Notes: generated by a model from the sequence alone, not told the origin. Counted from the stretch's first letter, positions 25,952 to 35,595 are shown. The stretch is 46,378 nucleotides of DNA from an uncultured Paracoccaceae bacterium (GCA_913061275.1 CAJXSR010000027.1:1-46378); one strand, 5' to 3'. Translations and numbers: made by a program.

Positions 25952-27370
25952 TCATTCTTCGCTTTGAGAGGTTTTGCCGCCATAAATGGCAGCGCGCAGG
26001 TTTGCCTTAGCTAACCAGAAATCCCGCTTTGCTTCGCCTGCTTCCATTTCAGATTCCAGTGTTTCCCTGGCATCTTCCAGCAGTTCGAAAGTATTGGTTA
26101 TCATGCCGTTATTACTTAAGAGAGCAGCATCATCGACAATCTTGCGAAGTGGCAAAACGGTATCACGGTAGTGTTTCGCAATCTGATATGTACCGTGATA
26201 GGCAACTTCCGCAGTACGGGCTTCAGTACGTACATTCACAGCCATTTCTGCAACCACATTAGCAGAACGCAAATAATCTAGTTCTGCTTTACGCAGTCTA
26301 GCTTTGCCCGTGTCATAGATCGGAATTGCAAATTCTAATTCCACCTGTGGCGTTGTATTGCTTGTCGTGTTGCCACCATCAGACTCGCGTTCTGTTTCAA
26401 ATCCTGCAAGCAATTCCAAGTCTGTTACAAATCGCGATGCATCCGTCATTCCATATGACTTAGCCGTTGCTTCCAAACCGAGCTTGGCGACCTTTAACTC
26501 AGCACGGTTTTTGAGCGCATCTATTTCTATCGATCTGCGACGAGGAATTGATTTGGGCAAACGCGGCAACGCGTTAGGAACGAAGTAATCCACATCTGTG
26601 CCCCAAAGCCCCATCAACTGCGTTAACTCGGCTTTAGCACCAACGGCTTCTAAACGCGCTTTTGCTGCCTGCGCTGCAAGATCAGCATTAAAAGCATGCT
26701 CTCTTGCTTGGCTGCCTTTATCTAACGAGCCAGCCAGCCCAAGACTTTGTGCTAATTCCGATGATGCATCAGATGTGGCACTCGCACTTTTTAGATTTCC
26801 AACAACTTCGAATGCAGATACTGCGTTTATCCAAGCTTGGCGTGTTTCTGATGCCAGCTTGAGGGTTTCATTAACGGCATTTAATTGGGCCTTTTTGAAT
26901 TGTGTATCTGCTAATGCAACGCGTTGTTTACGTGTTTTAGCATCCAAAAGATTGGTTGCAAACATACCCTCGATTGCTCGAAACACACCAAGCTCTGGTG
27001 CTGCTATCCCAAAAATACCTATTGATACGATTGGGTTCTCTGGTAGCGATTCCTGCCAAACTTCAGTAGCTGATACACCAACTTCTGCATATGCAGCCTG
27101 TAAACCTTTATTATTCAATAAAGCTACTTGAACAGCGGTTTCCGCCGTTATGGTCTTTTTGTGAACCATTGCGTGTACACGTTTGGCATTTGCATCAGCT
27201 TGTTGCTGCGACTGTATCCAAACAGTTTGCTTGCCAATAGATTTGTTTGTTCCATCAGTTACAGCATCAAAACCCGCAGCTTTGTTTGTGTACTGGGTTG
27301 GAACAGCTGTTGCACAAGCCCCTAAAAGAAGCGGCAAAGCAATGATCGCTGGTCTATAATAATTACGCAT
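25952..27370 (-). CDS. TolC-family outer-membrane efflux lipoprotein (CusC-like)
   Basis: This 472-residue protein has a lipoprotein signal (LPLLLGAC) and two TolC/OEP halves made of long amphipathic helices, with typical ARLEAVGAKAELTQLMG and AELDYLRSANVVAEMA stretches. It should form the trimeric outer-membrane duct of a tripartite efflux pump. The start at 27370 (MRNYY) is chosen because the stop of the upstream lipoprotein gene overlaps it as TAATG; the frame extends to 27385 with five extra residues. No RND pump or periplasmic adaptor is present in the window, so its partner must lie elsewhere or the channel works with an unknown partner. Copper is inferred from the operon. Confidence 0.9.
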   Translation of the reverse strand: MRNYYRPAIIALPLLLGACATAVPTQYTNKAAGFDAVTDGTNKSIGKQTVWIQSQQQADANAKRVHAMVHKKTITAETAVQVALLNNKGLQAAYAEVGVSATEVWQESLPENPIVSIGIFGIAAPELGVFRAIEGMFATNLLDAKTRKQRVALADTQFKKAQLNAVNETLKLASETRQAWINAVSAFEVVGNLKSASATSDASSELAQSLGLAGSLDKGSQAREHAFNADLAAQAAKARLEAVGAKAELTQLMGLWGTDVDYFVPNALPRLPKSIPRRRSIEIDALKNRAELKVAKLGLEATAKSYGMTDASRFVTDLELLAGFETERESDGGNTTSNTTPQVELEFAIPIYDTGKARLRKAELDYLRSANVVAEMAVNVRTEARTAEVAYHGTYQIAKHYRDTVLPLRKIVDDAALLSNNGMITNTFELLEDARETLESEMEAGEAKRDFWLAKANLRAAIYGGKTSQSEE

Positions 27371-27603
27371 TATTGTGTCCCCCAACCAGAGTTCTGTTGT
27401 TCATTTGACTTGCGCCAATCTTGCGGATCAGTTGCATCGCGATGTTCATAATCTTGAACAACAGGTCGATATTGCACAGGGCGATTAGGCGCATCTAATG
27501 ATGCAGGTTGGGATAATGCCGTAACATCAGGAAGCGGCGTGGGTGTTGGCGAACACGCCACGAGGATGATTGGAATACATCCCACAATGAGTGTGGTTTT
27601 CAT
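27370..27603 (-). CDS. small lipoprotein, function unknown
   Basis: This 77-residue protein begins with a signal ending in the lipobox IILVAC and continues with a Pro-rich then polar, acidic region. No domain is recognised. The stop overlaps the TolC-like start by one base (TAATG), so the two are translationally coupled. AGGTATC lies before the ATG. A role as an accessory to copper efflux is inferred only from its position. Confidence 0.75.
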   Translation of the reverse strand: MKTTLIVGCIPIILVACSPTPTPLPDVTALSQPASLDAPNRPVQYRPVVQDYEHRDATDPQDWRKSNEQQNSGWGTQ

Positions 27604-27688
27604 TTTAGATACCTATAGTCATAAATTTCAGTGGCTAAGGGGCAAGGCCCACAGCATATGCATGCTTACTCAAGCAATGTTTTGAAAT

Positions 27689-28066
27689 TTAAAGACTAGG
27701 TGGACGCATCAGGCGGGATTTACCAGCCGATGTCATTTTACTAATGGGCAAAGCGATATGAGCACGAACTTGATCTACTTCTGAAAAATTGTAATTCTCA
27801 ACAAGTGCTGCTGAAGAACACATACCAGTCTCGCAACACCCCACACCCTCATGTTCATGATTGGTGCTATCAAGTGATGTCATATCCATCGCAGAAATAT
27901 CGTGAGCATGATCAGATTGGGCAAGGTTCGTTCCATTATGAATAGATGTACCATTATCTGTCATGTTTGCATGTGCTGCCATTGGAAATGAAAGCGCAAT
28001 AGCCATAACGGTAACAAGTAAACTTGCCGTTTTAACAATGTGATTTATGATGCTTTTGCTTCTCAT
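27689..28066 (-). CDS. small exported protein of the copper operon, unknown function
   Basis: This 125-residue protein has a strong signal peptide (cut near AAHAN) and a polar mature part rich in His, Asp and Met, with a cysteine cluster CCETGMC (about 77-83) that could bind metal. It ends in RLMRPPSL. Small exported proteins of this kind sit beside copper genes in other proteobacteria; it may be a DUF2946-like protein but the match is not certain. It is the first gene of the leftward operon. The ATG at 28066 has no good ribosome site, and the nearest -10-like box is only 7-8 nt upstream, so the mRNA may be leaderless. Confidence 0.72.
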   Translation of the reverse strand: MRSKSIINHIVKTASLLVTVMAIALSFPMAAHANMTDNGTSIHNGTNLAQSDHAHDISAMDMTSLDSTNHEHEGVGCCETGMCSSAALVENYNFSEVDQVRAHIALPISKMTSAGKSRLMRPPSL

Positions 28067-28073
28067 GTCTTTT

Positions 28074-28103
28074 TGGATATTGCCAATCAGCTTTGAATGT
28101 CAA
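28074..28103 (-). promoter_or_regulatory. possible promoter of the leftward copper operon
   Basis: On the minus strand TTGACA (28103-28098) and TATCCA (28079-28074) are spaced by 18 bp. If used, transcription would begin at about the ATG at 28066, giving a leaderless message. Only sequence similarity supports this. Confidence 0.3.
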
Positions 28104-28153
28104 GTAAGAATTCGGTTTGATAAAGAGATTGTTATAATTATTCTTTTAGCATC

Positions 28154-28184
28154 TTGACCTTCCATCTACTGGAAGGCTTATATG
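28154..28184 (+). promoter_or_regulatory. CueR/MerR-type copper-responsive promoter and operator for copA
   Basis: TTGACC (28154-28159) and TATATG (28179-28184) are 19 bp apart, the stretched spacing typical of promoters controlled by MerR-family activators. The spacer contains the dyad CCTTCC-N7-GGAAGG (28158-28176), matching known CueR operators on copper ATPase genes. It is 37 bp before the copA start. No cueR gene is in the window, so the regulator must be elsewhere. Confidence 0.75.
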
Positions 28185-28220
28185 ATATGTTGAACATTAA
28201 AACTTCAACAAGGCTCAACA

Positions 28221-30686
28221 ATGGACATTCACAAAACCGCCATATACCCCATTGAAGGTATGACTTGTGCATCATGCATTAGCCGTGTTGAAAAATCTTT
28301 AAAATCAATACCTAGCATTATTAAAGCTTCGGTTAATTTAGCAAATGAAACAGCACTCGTTACATACGAATCAAATGATCCAACAGAATCCGTATCAAAA
28401 ACATTAGCACTAATTGGATACCCAATTATTACGGAAAACCTAACCTTTGAGATCGAAGGTATGACTTGTGCTTCATGTGTGGGGCGCGTTGAAAAATCGA
28501 TATTAGCAGGCAATGGTGTATTGCAAGCCTCTGTTAATCTTGCAACAGAGACGGCATTGGTAAAATTTGCAAATGGTACAATTACCCCATCAGAAATTAT
28601 TGGCTTAATTTCTAAATCTGGGTACCAAGCCAAATTAAAATCAATCAATCAAACGAAAGATAATGACCGTAAGGCAAAAGAAATTGTTACCCTTGGGCGC
28701 CAAACTTTTATTGCTGCTCTACTAGCACTTCCAGTCTTCGTTATTGAAATGGGAGCGCATGTAATTCCTAGCATGCATCAATTGATTAGCAATACCATTG
28801 GTCTTGAGAATAGTCGGTTATTACAATTTGTTTTGACAACGATTGTTCTATTTGGCCCTGGATTGCGATTTTATACAAAAGGGTTTCCTGCTCTATTTAG
28901 AGCTACTCCGGATATGAATTCACTGGTGGCTCTTGGCACTTCTGCTGCATATGGGTTTTCGCTTGTTGCAACATTTGCACCAAGCTTACTCCCATCAGGT
29001 ACTGCAAATGTATATTACGAAGCAGCGGCAGTTATTGTTGTTTTAATCTTACTTGGCCGCTTCTTAGAAGCCCGTGCTAAAGGTCGCACAGGACAAGCAA
29101 TTCGTAAACTTGTTGGTCTACAGGCAAAAACAGCACGTATTGAACGCCATGGTAAAGTTGTAGAAATTGCATTAGAGTCCATCATTCGCGACGATGTTAT
29201 TCATGTGCGTCCAGGGGAGAAAATTGCTGTAGATGGCATTGTACTCACTGGGAATAGTTTTGTTGACGAAAGCATGATTACTGGCGAGCCTATTCCTGTA
29301 CAAAAAGTAGATGGGGCTGAGGTTGTTGGTGGTACAGTCAATGGAACTGGTGCACTTACGTTTAAAGCAACAAAGGTTGGCAACGATACAATGCTTGCCC
29401 AAATCATCCAAATGGTTGAACAGGCGCAAGGTGCTAAACTACCAATACAAGGATTAGTAGATAAGATTACCGCATGGTTCGTACCTGTTGTGATCCTAGT
29501 TGCTGTATTTACGATAATGGTTTGGTTCTTATTAGGCCCAGAACCAGCTTTAAGTTATGCACTCGTCGCAGGTGTTTCCGTTTTGATAATAGCCTGCCCA
29601 TGTGCAATGGGTCTTGCAACTCCTACCTCCATTATGGTTGGCACAGGGCGTGCAGCAGAAATGGGTGTTTTATTTCGTAAAGGTCACGCTTTACAATTAT
29701 TGCATGAAGCAACCATCGTCGCTGTTGATAAGACAGGTACACTAACAGAGGGACGGCCAAAACTTACGGACATGCATGTTGCAGATGGGTTTGACGAAGC
29801 GCGTATCCTACGCTTGATTGCAGCCGTTGAAAGCACTTCTGAGCATCCTATTGCACAAGCAATTGTTCAAACGGCTAAGGAGAAAAAGTTAGAGCTGCCC
29901 ACGATAAAAGATTTCACATCGATCACTGGCTATGGAGTACAGGCCACCGTTGAGGGCAAAAAACTCCTTATCGGTGCGGACCGCCTGATGATCAAAGAAA
30001 ATATAGCATTATGGCAGCTAGCCGATATAGGGCAAAAATTAGGGCAATCTGGAAAGACACCGCTCTATGCAGCTGTAGACGGCGAAATAGCAGCGGTTAT
30101 TGCTGTTGCGGATCCAATCAAGAAAAGCACGCCTGCTGCAATCAACGCATTGCATGATCTTGGGTTGAAGGTAGCAATGATTACTGGCGACAATCAAGGA
30201 ACAGCAAATGCAATCGCAAAAGAGTTAGGGATAGATCATGTAGTGGCTGAAGTTCTACCAGAAGGTAAAGTCTCAACCATAGAAAAACTACGTTCGGAAG
30301 GTAACAAATTGGCTTTTGTTGGCGACGGAATTAACGATGCTCCTGCACTTGCCGCCGCAGATGTTGGAATAGCGATTGGGACAGGCACAGATGTTGCAAT
30401 TGAAGCCGCTGATGTTGTGTTGATGTCTGGTGATTTAAAAGGTGTTGTTAATGCATTTGACGTAAGCCAACGCACTATGAAAAACATCAGGCAAAATCTG
30501 TTCTGGGCATTCGGATATAATACACTTCTAATTCCCGTTGCAGCAGGGGTTATATACCCATTTAGCGGTCTATTACTATCACCTGTTCTAGCTGCAGGTG
30601 CGATGGCTTTATCGAGTGTATTTGTACTAACAAATGCGTTGCGATTGCGTTGGGTACAACCCGTTCTAAATGAAAAAAACATATAG
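28221..30686 (+). CDS. copA: Cu+-exporting P1B-type ATPase
   Basis: This 821-residue ATPase has two N-terminal heavy-metal domains with GMTCASC at 13-19 and 80-86, the CPC membrane metal site at 459-461 in [13 protein letters not shown], the phosphorylated D503 in DKTGTLT, the actuator TGEP, the SEHPI nucleotide motif and GDGINDAP. These are the marks of P1B-1 pumps that move Cu+ (or Ag+) from cytoplasm to periplasm. The ATG at 28221 has AAGG about 8 nt upstream. It is driven by a CueR-type promoter and divergent from the periplasmic copper operon; a cytochrome c gene follows by 8 bp. Codon use is AT-rich compared with the tam genes. Confidence 0.96.
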   Translation: MDIHKTAIYPIEGMTCASCISRVEKSLKSIPSIIKASVNLANETALVTYESNDPTESVSKTLALIGYPIITENLTFEIEGMTCASCVGRVEKSILAGNGVLQASVNLATETALVKFANGTITPSEIIGLISKSGYQAKLKSINQTKDNDRKAKEIVTLGRQTFIAALLALPVFVIEMGAHVIPSMHQLISNTIGLENSRLLQFVLTTIVLFGPGLRFYTKGFPALFRATPDMNSLVALGTSAAYGFSLVATFAPSLLPSGTANVYYEAAAVIVVLILLGRFLEARAKGRTGQAIRKLVGLQAKTARIERHGKVVEIALESIIRDDVIHVRPGEKIAVDGIVLTGNSFVDESMITGEPIPVQKVDGAEVVGGTVNGTGALTFKATKVGNDTMLAQIIQMVEQAQGAKLPIQGLVDKITAWFVPVVILVAVFTIMVWFLLGPEPALSYALVAGVSVLIIACPCAMGLATPTSIMVGTGRAAEMGVLFRKGHALQLLHEATIVAVDKTGTLTEGRPKLTDMHVADGFDEARILRLIAAVESTSEHPIAQAIVQTAKEKKLELPTIKDFTSITGYGVQATVEGKKLLIGADRLMIKENIALWQLADIGQKLGQSGKTPLYAAVDGEIAAVIAVADPIKKSTPAAINALHDLGLKVAMITGDNQGTANAIAKELGIDHVVAEVLPEGKVSTIEKLRSEGNKLAFVGDGINDAPALAAADVGIAIGTGTDVAIEAADVVLMSGDLKGVVNAFDVSQRTMKNIRQNLFWAFGYNTLLIPVAAGVIYPFSGLLLSPVLAAGAMALSSVFVLTNALRLRWVQPVLNEKNI

Positions 30687-30694
30687 GTATAAAA

Positions 30695-31132
30695 ATGAAT
30701 AAAAAATATATGCTATTAATCGGCTTAATTGCCGCCGCCTTACTGCTTAGCTTTTGGATCAAACAAACACCGCAACATTCTATGCCGAGGGCAGGCAAAA
30801 TAGAGCAAGGAGCTTCTATCGTAGATGTAATATTACCAGCAGCATTAAGCAAAAATGCGAAAACTGGCGAAGCTATATTTAATGTTAAATGCGCTGCATG
30901 CCATGGTTCAAACGCAGCAGGTAAAAACGGAATGGGGCCACCACTTATTCACAAAATTTATGAACCAAGCCATCATGGTGACTTTGCTTTCTTAAGTGCA
31001 GCAAGAAATGGTGTGCAATCGCATCATTGGCCTTTTGGTAACATGCCAATAATTACAGGCTTAACTGACGGAGACATCAAAAGTATTGTTTTTTATATAC
31101 GTGTAGTACAAAGAGAAAATGGCATTAATTAA
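30695..31132 (+). CDS. membrane-anchored or exported c-type cytochrome next to copA
   Basis: This 145-residue protein has an N-terminal hydrophobic segment (5-20) without an obvious cleavage site, and one haem-c site, CAACH at 66-70, with a likely axial M117 in GNMPI. It is a class-I cytochrome c on the periplasmic side. AGGTATAAAA precedes the ATG and the copA stop is 8 bp upstream, so it is part of the same transcript. A cytochrome in a copper-induced unit is unusual; it might accept electrons from the multicopper oxidase pathway or be a passenger. This is inference. Confidence 0.85.
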   Translation: MNKKYMLLIGLIAAALLLSFWIKQTPQHSMPRAGKIEQGASIVDVILPAALSKNAKTGEAIFNVKCAACHGSNAAGKNGMGPPLIHKIYEPSHHGDFAFLSAARNGVQSHHWPFGNMPIITGLTDGDIKSIVFYIRVVQRENGIN

Positions 31133-31487
31133 TATTCTCAATTATGATGTAGTTCATGGCGGCATGACTGAGGTGTATCAATTTTATGGCATTCCTATTT
31201 TCACACAAAGGATCTAAGCTGACCTTTCTTACATAATGGAAATTACAAAATTGTTGTTAACTCAATGTCTCCTTTCCGCCCCTTATTAACTTTCGGTACA
31301 TATTCAGGAAACGTCGCATAGGCCCCACAAAGCAGTCATCTGGCCATTCTCCTCCAAGTCTCAAAATTTAAAAATCTAAGTGATTGTTTACATTTAAGTT
31401 GGAATCCCATTAATTGGATGATCTGTTACTTAGGAATGACGACACCACCAGCGAAGCAGTGCAACTTGATCTAATTTTGGAAGAAAA
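31133..31487. other. intergenic region between the cytochrome and the integrase
   Basis: No supported gene; the ORF at 31414-31689 is out of frame with the integrase and is a shadow. No terminator or repeat is recognised. Confidence 0.4.
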
Positions 31488-32553
31488 ATGCCGCTTGAAA
31501 CGTACCAAAGACCAAATACAAAAGCCTGGTGGGTTAAGGGTCGTATCGAATACAACGGGCAACCCATTAGCGAATACATCCGCTGCAGCACTGGTGCACG
31601 TACAAAATCAGGCGCGGTCGACTGGATTGCCCAGGAAACCCAAAGGCAAATCCGTCGTTACTTGCTTGGCGAGAAGGCACAAGAGCTAACTTGTTCAGAC
31701 GTTATTCTCACCTACCCGGCCAAACCTTACGAGGCCAAAGCCCTTATAAAGATCATCGAAGCGCTCGGTGACGACTTCCTCTACAAACCAGTTAAAGACA
31801 TAAGCGGTTCATATATCCGCGGCCTAGGGTTCCAGATTATGCCCAATGCTGCAACCGACACTATGCGGCGCGAAGTGGTGACGCCTATCCGGGCCGCGAT
31901 TAACTGCGCTCACGACCTCGGCAAATGCGATTATATCCGCGTCAAGGCCTACACGACCCAGGAGCGAATTGACCAAGACACAAGGCGCGGCAAGCAAAGT
32001 CGCGTTGAGCGTAGGCCTGCCGATCAAACCTGGATTGCCAAATTTTGCACACACGCCGACATGCACAACGCGGCCTTGGTGCGGTTTATGTTTGAAACCG
32101 CCGCCCGGATCGACCAGGCGATCAGCTTGACGCCCGAAGATTTGGATTTAAAGGGGAAACGGGTTTGGCTCAAAGCTGCCAAGGGCCACGCGGCGCAATG
32201 GGTTGCCATATCGCACGACATGATGATTCAACCTGCCACCCAAGCAACCCATGAATTGGAAAGAAAAATGCCGCATGGAACCGCGCGTGTTCGGCTACGG
32301 GTCATCTACAGGATATAATGGACGTTGGAAAACAATTTGCAAGAACGCGGGCATTGAATACCTCTCGGCGCACCAAGCGGGCCGGCATGGGTTCTATACA
32401 GAATTGGGGGTGCGCCAGGGCGTTGACCCGATAACGGCGGCCAAAGCGGGGCGTTGGAATGATGCGGCTCTGCCAGATCGTGTTTATGCCCACGCAGAAG
32501 ACGAACAAGCCGAATTGCGCGAAAAAATACGTGGTAAAGCGGGTTCCCAATAA
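31488..32553 (+). pseudogene. frameshifted tyrosine integrase
   Basis: The 5' part (31488-32318) encodes 276 residues of a phage-type tyrosine recombinase, including ETAARIDQAISL with the first catalytic arginine. The 3' part is in another frame and continues from about 32285 as VFGYGSSTGYNGRWKTIC, then HQAGRHGFY (the H-x-x-R box), AGRWND and the likely catalytic tyrosine in RVYAHAE, ending at 32553. Joining the two at about 32285-32295 restores a normal integrase of about 350 residues. A single small indel explains this. No protein with all catalytic residues can be made without frameshifting. It sits 368 bp before a tRNA 3'-end fragment, the expected place for an integrase by its attachment site. 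Confidence 0.85.
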
Positions 32554-33185
32554 CAAAAAATGGAGTAACGCATGATTGGAATTACAGACAATATACTGGT
32601 GACAACCTTGATTTTCTTTAGCTTGGAGATGCTCGAAAAGCTGGCCGAGCCATTCTCATAGCATGTACAATTTATGCCCTGCTTAATGGATGCAGTGAGG
32701 CGTTTATTAAAGTGATGCTTTTTAGGCTTCGAGGTTAATATTACACATACAATGCTACTTGGGTTTATTAAAATTGCAATATCAGTTTTGCTTGTAGTGT
32801 ATAGCAAAAGGAGAATTTGCAGTCTTCCCAACAACCATTAACCCGTACAAATCCCGTACAGTTAACTCAGATAAAACCAAGTAAGATACTGAAAAATAAC
32901 ATATATTTTGATAATTAATAACCCCCTACTAAGGGGCAGGTTGCAGGTTCGAATCCCGCCAGAGTCACCACCATAACTTGAATATCGATATAGCTATATA
33001 ATACTTGATATTACCCCGTGTTTTCAGGGGCATTCCTATATGTCTCGAGACCCCAGACACGTAATTAGTAGCAATATAGCCAGAATCTATGAAAAGTCTG
33101 GGAATGGCTTTTGCGCGGTCGCCGTTTGCGAGTTCGTGATGCAGTGATGATGGTACTGTAGGGGGATTTAAAACGACCCTGGCTC
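32554..33185. other. intergenic region with an att-like tRNA fragment
   Basis: Besides the tRNA fragment (32921-32970) there is only a 29-codon ORF at 32572-32661 with GGAG ahead of its ATG (MIGITDNILV...). It has no recognised domain and could be a small protein linked to the integrase or chance. Confidence 0.35.
32921..32970 (+). other. tRNA 3'-half fragment, probable attachment-site scar
   Basis: The sequence fits tRNA positions from the anticodon stem to CCA: anticodon 3' strand GGGGC, a 5-nt variable loop, T arm GCAGG-TTCGAAT-CCCGC, acceptor strand CAGAGTC, A and CCA. The preceding loop CTACTAA resembles an anticodon loop; by overall look the source may be tRNA-Arg(UCU), where CTTCTAA would be expected, but this identity is uncertain. 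The 5' half is missing: upstream sequence is AT-rich and unrelated. A 3' fragment beside an integrase gene is the usual right-end scar of an element integrated in a tRNA gene. Confidence 0.7.
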
Positions 33186-34850
33186 TTACAGAGGACGGAA
33201 CATTTCGCGTTGATCATGCCAGACGGCTGGAAAGGCATGACGCAACAACCATTCAGTCGTCAGACCTAATGGCTGGTTGCCTTCATAAACGTCACGAATG
33301 ACGTCCGGCGCCAGAAAAGCCAGTTCGATCAATTTCTGGACCCGATCTTTGGACACACCTTCTACTTTGGCAATCTCCACATATGTCTGACCAGATCGCG
33401 CTAATGCAAAATAGCGATGTGCCCGGGCGATGTTTTTGAACAGGACCTCATCGCGCTGTGCTGCTGAGCCAGCCAGAATCAGTTTGGTTTCAACACCGCG
33501 CTTGCGATGTTGGAATTCTGAACTGAACACCAGAAGAGCACTATTGATGCGCTCAAGGGGCCCGCCCAGATGCTCGGCGACGGCTTTTGCACAAAGCGCA
33601 ATCGTGATCCTTCCCGGTGTGATATCAACGCGGTCTACCAGAGTATCGGTGTCTGGATCTGCTATCTCAGGCCACTGATCTTGTAGCGAACGGCGCTCAC
33701 TTAGACCCGCAAGCTCATCGGTTGTGGCATCCTCTATAATATTGGCCACGATCTCTGGTGCGCTCAGATGCTGGGCGACAAGTTCAGCAACTGCAGCTTC
33801 AAGCGCAGGCCCGGGCAACCGCCATCCACCCGGGCTTTTCTGTTCGGGGCTGCGGATCAGACGGTGAGACACATAGTACCGAAGCCTGCGGCCCTTTGCT
33901 GTTTTGGTATGACTGGGTGTTAGCCTGTCACCTGTTTCATCAAATACTTTGCCGATGAGTAAAGACACCTGCATTTTCCCACGAACATCAATTTGTCCTT
34001 TCCCCTTACGCGGCTTAACTGCTCCCGCCTTCAGTTGTTCCTGCAATTGATCCCAGATATCAGGATTGATGATCGCTGCGTGCTGACCGGGATAAACCGC
34101 TGTCTTGTGGCGGATCCTGCCTGCATAGATCGGGTTAGCCAGGATATGATAGATATGGCCAAAGCTGAATCGCACACCACCTTTAACCCTGCCTGAAGGC
34201 AAAGTTCGCACTGCTGTTCTAAGGCCCAGTTTATCGGCCCTGTATTTCGTCACTCGAACATTGTCGTCCTGCCGGTAGAGATCATAGATCGCTCAGATGG
34301 TCTGCGCGCCCGGTTCACTGATCTTCAGTGTTCGTCCATCGGGCTCATAACCCATAGGCACATTGCCACCCATCCAAAGGCCCTTTTTTTTGGAAGCAGC
34401 AATCTTGTCGCGAATACGCTCGGCGGTAACCTCGCGTTCAAACTGGGCAAATGACAGGAGCATATTCAGCGTCAGGCGCCCCATGCTGGTGGCTGTGTTG
34501 AAGGATTGTGTAACAGATACAAATGTGGCACCCACATCGTCAAGAATATCAACGATCTTGGCAAAATCCGCGAGCGACCTGGTCAGGCGGTCTATCTTAT
34601 AGATGACAACCTGATCGACCTTACCTGCACGAATATCAGACAACAAGCTTTGCAAACCGGGTCGTTCCAGTGTTCCCCCTGACAAGCCACCATCATCGTA
34701 TTGTTCAGGTACCAGAACCCAACCCTCGATCTTCTGACTGGATATATAGGCAGCACAGGCTTCCCTCTGGGCATCAAGCGAATTGAATTCCTGCTCCAGC
34801 CCGTCTTCGGAACTCTTTCGCGTATATATAGCACAACGGATCTTCTTCAT
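33186..34850 (-). pseudogene. large serine recombinase interrupted by an in-frame TGA
   Basis: The ORFs 34293-34850 and 33186-34253 lie in the same frame and together encode about 554 residues. The N-terminal part is a resolvase domain (YTRKS with S13 as probable nucleophile, KIDRLTRSLADF, FAQFEREVTAERIRDKIAASKKKGLWMGG). Codon 186 is TGA (34295-34293) in the context QTI-stop-AIYDLYRQDD, where CGA (Arg) is the likely original, a one-base change. Downstream follow the recombinase domain (GHIYHILANPIYAGRI) and a C-terminal coiled region. The protein belongs to the family encoded with DUF3489 and DUF2924 proteins in alphaproteobacteria. Its start overlaps the DUF2924 stop (ATGA). The single nonsense codon in an otherwise good frame suggests recent inactivation; readthrough cannot be excluded. 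Confidence 0.87.
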
Positions 34851-35290
34851 TGGCTGGTCCCTGTCCCGCCCGTCAGGCCAAAGAACCGCGGCCCTGACCA
34901 GTTTGTGCCGGTAATGTGAAGGGCAATCGCGGACAGTGATTTGAAGTGCTCCTCACCCAACATATATCCGTTCTCGTTCACTTCAACGCTGTAACGTCTT
35001 CCGTTCCATTCCCGGATCAACTGGTTTCCCGGACTGACAATTATTGCAGACGACACCCCTGGTGAGGCCCGACCGTCAGCGACAGCCTTCAATGCCCTCT
35101 TTAAAGAAGGGGCAAGCCCGCCAAAGCGGCTGCACTGTTCATCCCAGATCAGTGCTTTGCGCATGAAGATCATCGATATGTGATGTGGCGGAGCTTTGCC
35201 AAACGCTTTTACCCAGGCGATGCGGAGGCCGGAGCGGTCCAGATCATTCAGTTCTGACATCCGCGCCTGAATATCATTATCGCCAGTCAT
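34847..35290 (-). CDS. DUF2924 domain protein of the recombinase cassette
   Basis: This 147-residue protein (start MTGDNDIQARMSELNDLDRS) matches DUF2924, a small family found directly upstream of large serine recombinases in alphaproteobacteria. Visible features are LDRSGLRIAWVKAFGKAPPHHIS and IREWNGRRYSVEVNENGYMLGEEHFKSLSAIALHITGTNWSGPRFFGL. Function is unknown; a DNA-binding or accessory role in recombination is inferred from constant linkage. Its stop overlaps the recombinase start (4 bp) and its start overlaps the DUF3489 stop by one base (TAATG), so the three genes are translationally coupled. Confidence 0.85.
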   Translation of the reverse strand: MTGDNDIQARMSELNDLDRSGLRIAWVKAFGKAPPHHISMIFMRKALIWDEQCSRFGGLAPSLKRALKAVADGRASPGVSSAIIVSPGNQLIREWNGRRYSVEVNENGYMLGEEHFKSLSAIALHITGTNWSGPRFFGLTGGTGTSQ

Positions 35291-35595
35291 TAGGCACCCT
35301 GCCCTGCAGGCAGGCTTGTGATACGGTAGCGGGTAAGCTTGCCACTTCCCGACTTGGCGGGCGTAATCACATAGCCCGATTTACGTAGTTTGCTCAGGGC
35401 CGCACGGGTCGTATGTGGTAACCAGCCCAACTTCTTACTGAAGCTGCCAATATCAGCCCCGTGATCTTTACTCAGAAAGCTGATCAACTTTGCTTTCTTG
35501 GTTACCTTGGAACGGCGCGGCACTTGTGTTTTTTTGCCAGGTCTTATGGGTGCTGTAGTCAGTTTCGGCGTCTTTTTAGTTGGGATGTTTGTCAT
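35290..35595 (-). CDS. DUF3489 domain protein of the recombinase cassette
   Basis: This 101-residue basic protein has a Lys/Pro-rich N-terminal tail and a winged-helix-like DUF3489 domain (about 37-95, with KLISFLSKDHGADIGSFSKKLGWLPHTTRAALSKLRKSGYVI). It is the first gene of the cassette and probably a DNA-binding regulator or recombination accessory. I start at 35595 because AAGGAG lies upstream; the frame is open to 35613. The domain and neighbours are recognised; the role is inferred. Confidence 0.85.
   Translation of the reverse strand: MTNIPTKKTPKLTTAPIRPGKKTQVPRRSKVTKKAKLISFLSKDHGADIGSFSKKLGWLPHTTRAALSKLRKSGYVITPAKSGSGKLTRYRITSLPAGQGA

Noticed and set aside
26598-27131. 177-codon ORF opposite the TolC-like gene
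   Set aside because: It is Ala/Ser-rich shadow sequence without motifs, fully inside a well-supported gene.
31414-31689. 91-codon ORF overlapping the integrase start
   Set aside because: It is in another frame across the same region in which the integrase frame shows clear homology.
32921-32970. Intact tRNA or tmRNA gene
   Set aside because: The D arm and 5' acceptor strand are absent from the preceding sequence, and no tag reading frame is seen; it is only a 3' fragment.
31488-35595. Prophage
   Set aside because: No capsid, tail, terminase, lysis or replication genes accompany the two recombinases.
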